Origin: RHKX01 sp035759925
Lineage (GTDB): Bacteria > Actinomycetota > Thermoleophilia > Solirubrobacterales > 70-9
Assembly (NCBI GenBank): GCA_035759925.1
Contig: DASTTY010000100.1
Coordinates: forward strand, 1 to 8,106
Length of the DNA: 8,106 nt
Direction: 5' to 3'
Shown: piece by piece, positions 6,564-8,106 of the stretch
Layout of the letters: each line of letters begins with the position of its first letter
How positions within the stretch are numbered: the first letter of the stretch is position 1
Position numbers and translations under genes: made by a program
Notes under the pieces: generated by a model
What the model was told of the DNA's origin: nothing
The model's database searches: none
The model's input: only the letters and a program-made list of their open reading frames with translations

Positions 6564-8069
6564 TCAGCCGCGCCAGCGGCGCGCGAACGGCAGCCGCCAG
6601 GCGTCCGGCGCGATCAGCTCGTTCAGGGACTTCGGGCCCCACGAGTGCGAGAAGTAGAGCTCGATCGGAGGTGGGTTCTCGAGCAGCGGCGCCGACAGCT
6701 CCCAGAGCCGCTCGATGCCGTCGGCGGTCGTGAACAGAGTGTGGTCGCCGGCCATCGCGTCGCGGATCAACCGCTCGTAGGCTTCGAGCGAACCGCCGGC
6801 TCCGTCGGCCTCGGAGCGCGAGTACTGCATCGAGGTCTTCTCGAGCGTCATCGTCGGCCCCGGCCGCTTGCCGTAGAAGGACAGCGACAGCCGTGCGTAG
6901 TCGTCGAGGTCGAAGGTCAGGTGGTCGGGCCCGTACTCGCCGACGCCGGAGCCGGAGGGGAACATGCTCTGCGGCGGCTCGCGGAAGGCGATCGAGATGA
7001 TCCGTGCGCCCTCGGCCATCCGCTTGCCGGTCCGCAGGTAGAACGGGACGTCGGACCAGCGCCAGTTGTCGACCTCGCACTTGAGGCCGATCAGGGTCTC
7101 GACCTCCGACTTCGGGTCGACGCCGGGCTCGGAGCGGTACTCGTCGTACTGGCCGCGGACCACCAAGGCCGGATCGATCGGGCGGATCGAGCGGAAGACC
7201 TTGTTCTTCTCCTCGGTGATCGCGAGCGGATCGAGGTGGGTCGGCGGCTCCATCGCGAGGAAGGCGAGGATCTGCATCAGGTGGGTGACGACCATGTCGC
7301 GGTAAGCGCCGGTCTCCTCGTAGAACGGCCCGCGGCTGCCGACCGAAAGCGTCTCCGGGACGTCGATCTGGACGTGGGCGATGTGGGAGCGGTTCCAGAT
7401 CGGCTCGAAGAGGCCGTTGGCGAAGCGCAGCGCGAGGATGTTCTGGGCCGCCTCCTTGCCGAGGAAGTGGTCGATCCGGAAGACCTGCTGCTCGGTGAAG
7501 ACCTTGTGGATCTCGTCGTTGAGCTCGCGGGCGCTGGCGAGGTCGGTGCCGAACGGCTTCTCCATGATGATCCGCGACTCGGGGGCGATCCCGGCCTCCT
7601 CGACGAGCCCGATCAGCTTCAGCGCCGCCGTCGGCGGCACGCTCATGTAGAGCAACCGCTTGACCGGGTCGCCGAGCTCCTCCTCGGCCTTGGTGACCGC
7701 CGTTCGCAGCGGCTCCGGCCCGGCCTTGACGTTGACGTAGCTGAGCCGCTGCGCGAACTCCCGCCGCGCCTCCTCGCTGAAGTCGCGGCGGCCGAACTCG
7801 GCGCAGGCATCGAGTGCGTAGTCGCGGAACTCGTCGTCGGTCATCTCGGTCCGGGCGGCGCCGATGACGCGGAAGTCGGGCAGCAGCTTCGCCTGCGAGA
7901 GGTTCAAAAGCCCCGGCAGGAGCTTGCGGCGCGAGAGATCGCCGGTAGCCCCGAAGAGGACGACGACGTTCGGGCAGATCCCCGCGGTGCGGGCCTCGGC
8001 GCGATGAGTCTCCGAGAAGACAGCCGCCGGATCGCCATGCCCGGTCTCGTCGAGCGTCAGATCCTCCAA
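6564..8069 (-). CDS. zwf: Glucose-6-phosphate 1-dehydrogenase
   Basis: The enzyme oxidises glucose 6-phosphate to 6-phosphogluconolactone with NADP(+) (or NAD(+)), the first step of the oxidative pentose phosphate pathway, in the cytoplasm. At 501 residues it is normal length. Seen: the nucleotide-binding fingerprint FGATGDLSRRKL (39-50), EKPFG (170-174), the signature RIDHFLGKEAAQN (198-210) with substrate-binding His201 and Lys205, and GAYRDMVVTHLMQ (254-266) with His263 matching the catalytic base. The C-terminal beta+alpha domain includes RTGKRM (346-351), part of the substrate site. The GAYRDMVVTHL form, in place of GALRDMVQNHL, is one I associate with an actinobacterial type. The next Met is at 76, past the coenzyme motif, so the start must be upstream. 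TTG at 8069 is the only in-window choice, and the frame stays open to the edge at 8106, so a start farther out is possible. No partner gene such as gnd, tal or opcA is in view. Confidence 0.96.
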   Translation of the reverse strand: MEDLTLDETGHGDPAAVFSETHRAEARTAGICPNVVVLFGATGDLSRRKLLPGLLNLSQAKLLPDFRVIGAARTEMTDDEFRDYALDACAEFGRRDFSEEARREFAQRLSYVNVKAGPEPLRTAVTKAEEELGDPVKRLLYMSVPPTAALKLIGLVEEAGIAPESRIIMEKPFGTDLASARELNDEIHKVFTEQQVFRIDHFLGKEAAQNILALRFANGLFEPIWNRSHIAHVQIDVPETLSVGSRGPFYEETGAYRDMVVTHLMQILAFLAMEPPTHLDPLAITEEKNKVFRSIRPIDPALVVRGQYDEYRSEPGVDPKSEVETLIGLKCEVDNWRWSDVPFYLRTGKRMAEGARIISIAFREPPQSMFPSGSGVGEYGPDHLTFDLDDYARLSLSFYGKRPGPTMTLEKTSMQYSRSEADGAGGSLEAYERLIRDAMAGDHTLFTTADGIERLWELSAPLLENPPPIELYFSHSWGPKSLNELIAPDAWRLPFARRWRG

Positions 8070-8106
8070 GGCCTCCGACCCTAGCCGACCGGGCCCGCCG
8101 GGCCTA
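8070..8106 (-). promoter_or_regulatory. Upstream region of zwf with tandem GGAGG and possible -10
   Basis: On the minus strand, TAGGGT (8083-8078) fits TAnnnT and ends 8 bases before the TTG, again suggesting a very short leader. GGAGG occurs at 8076-8072, only 2 bases from the TTG and too close for normal pairing, and again inside codons 1-3 (8067-8063). A 5-bp GC stem, ggccc/gggcc with a 3-base loop, lies at 8092-8104. The window ends here, so the real promoter or upstream gene may be outside. Confidence 0.3.

Noticed and set aside
6569..6583. GC-rich 6-bp stem with 3-base loop as a terminator
   Set aside because: No T-run follows on either strand, and it lies within zwf codons; such stems are frequent by chance at this GC content.
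6645..8084. A 479-codon plus-strand open frame antisense to zwf
   Set aside because: The minus strand carries an unmistakable, full-length glucose-6-phosphate dehydrogenase with intact active-site motifs.
1..8106. Very frequent GCGATCG/CGATCG words, considered as a possible repeat or uptake/methylation signal
   Set aside because: They follow from the preferred Ile codon ATC (and GAT/GAC) next to Ala and Val codons, and from the same codons read antisense. They occur throughout coding DNA without regular spacing.

Overview
The window is uniformly GC-rich, with G or C in nearly every third codon position, GTG and TTG starts, and long antisense open frames that this composition produces. The protein types, the actinobacterial style of the glucose-6-phosphate dehydrogenase, and TAnnnT-like hexamers just upstream of start codons suggest a chromosome of the Actinomycetota. 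A Thermoleophilia/Solirubrobacterales-like organism is my best guess. That assignment is inference from overall feel, not a database result.

Layout from left to right: (1) the first 1440 bases hold the N-terminal 480 codons of the translational GTPase TypA/BipA on the minus strand, cut by the window edge. (2) A 121-base divergent intergenic region (1441-1561) carries a perfect 16-bp palindrome, a possible -10 element for typA and a Shine-Dalgarno for the rightward gene. (3) A tightly packed rightward three-gene operon follows: an MMPL/RND-type membrane transporter (1562-3751), a 14-helix DHA2-type MFS exporter that overlaps it by ATGA (3748-5202), and a DAO-family FAD-dependent oxidoreductase 26 bases further on (5229-6548). 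(4) After a 15-base convergent gap comes zwf, glucose-6-phosphate dehydrogenase, on the minus strand (6564-8069). Its TTG start lies 37 bases from the right edge.

The two outer genes are housekeeping functions: ribosome-associated stress GTPase and entry to the oxidative pentose phosphate pathway. The middle operon is the accessory-like part. It encodes two proton-driven transporters of unrelated superfamilies plus an amine/amino-acid oxidase-like flavoenzyme. Both transporters keep the residues expected for proton coupling or gating, and no gene in the window looks broken. The substrates cannot be read from the sequence. The operon could handle lipid or hydrophobic compound export, drug efflux, or amine metabolism. 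No regulator is encoded in the window.

I found no RNA genes, CRISPR arrays, insertion sequences, integrases or attachment sites. No obviously new biological system is visible. The points most worth a second look are the palindrome in the divergent promoter, the hairpin presenting the ribosome-binding site of the oxidoreductase gene, near-leaderless starts of typA and zwf, and the unusual transporter-transporter-oxidase operon.
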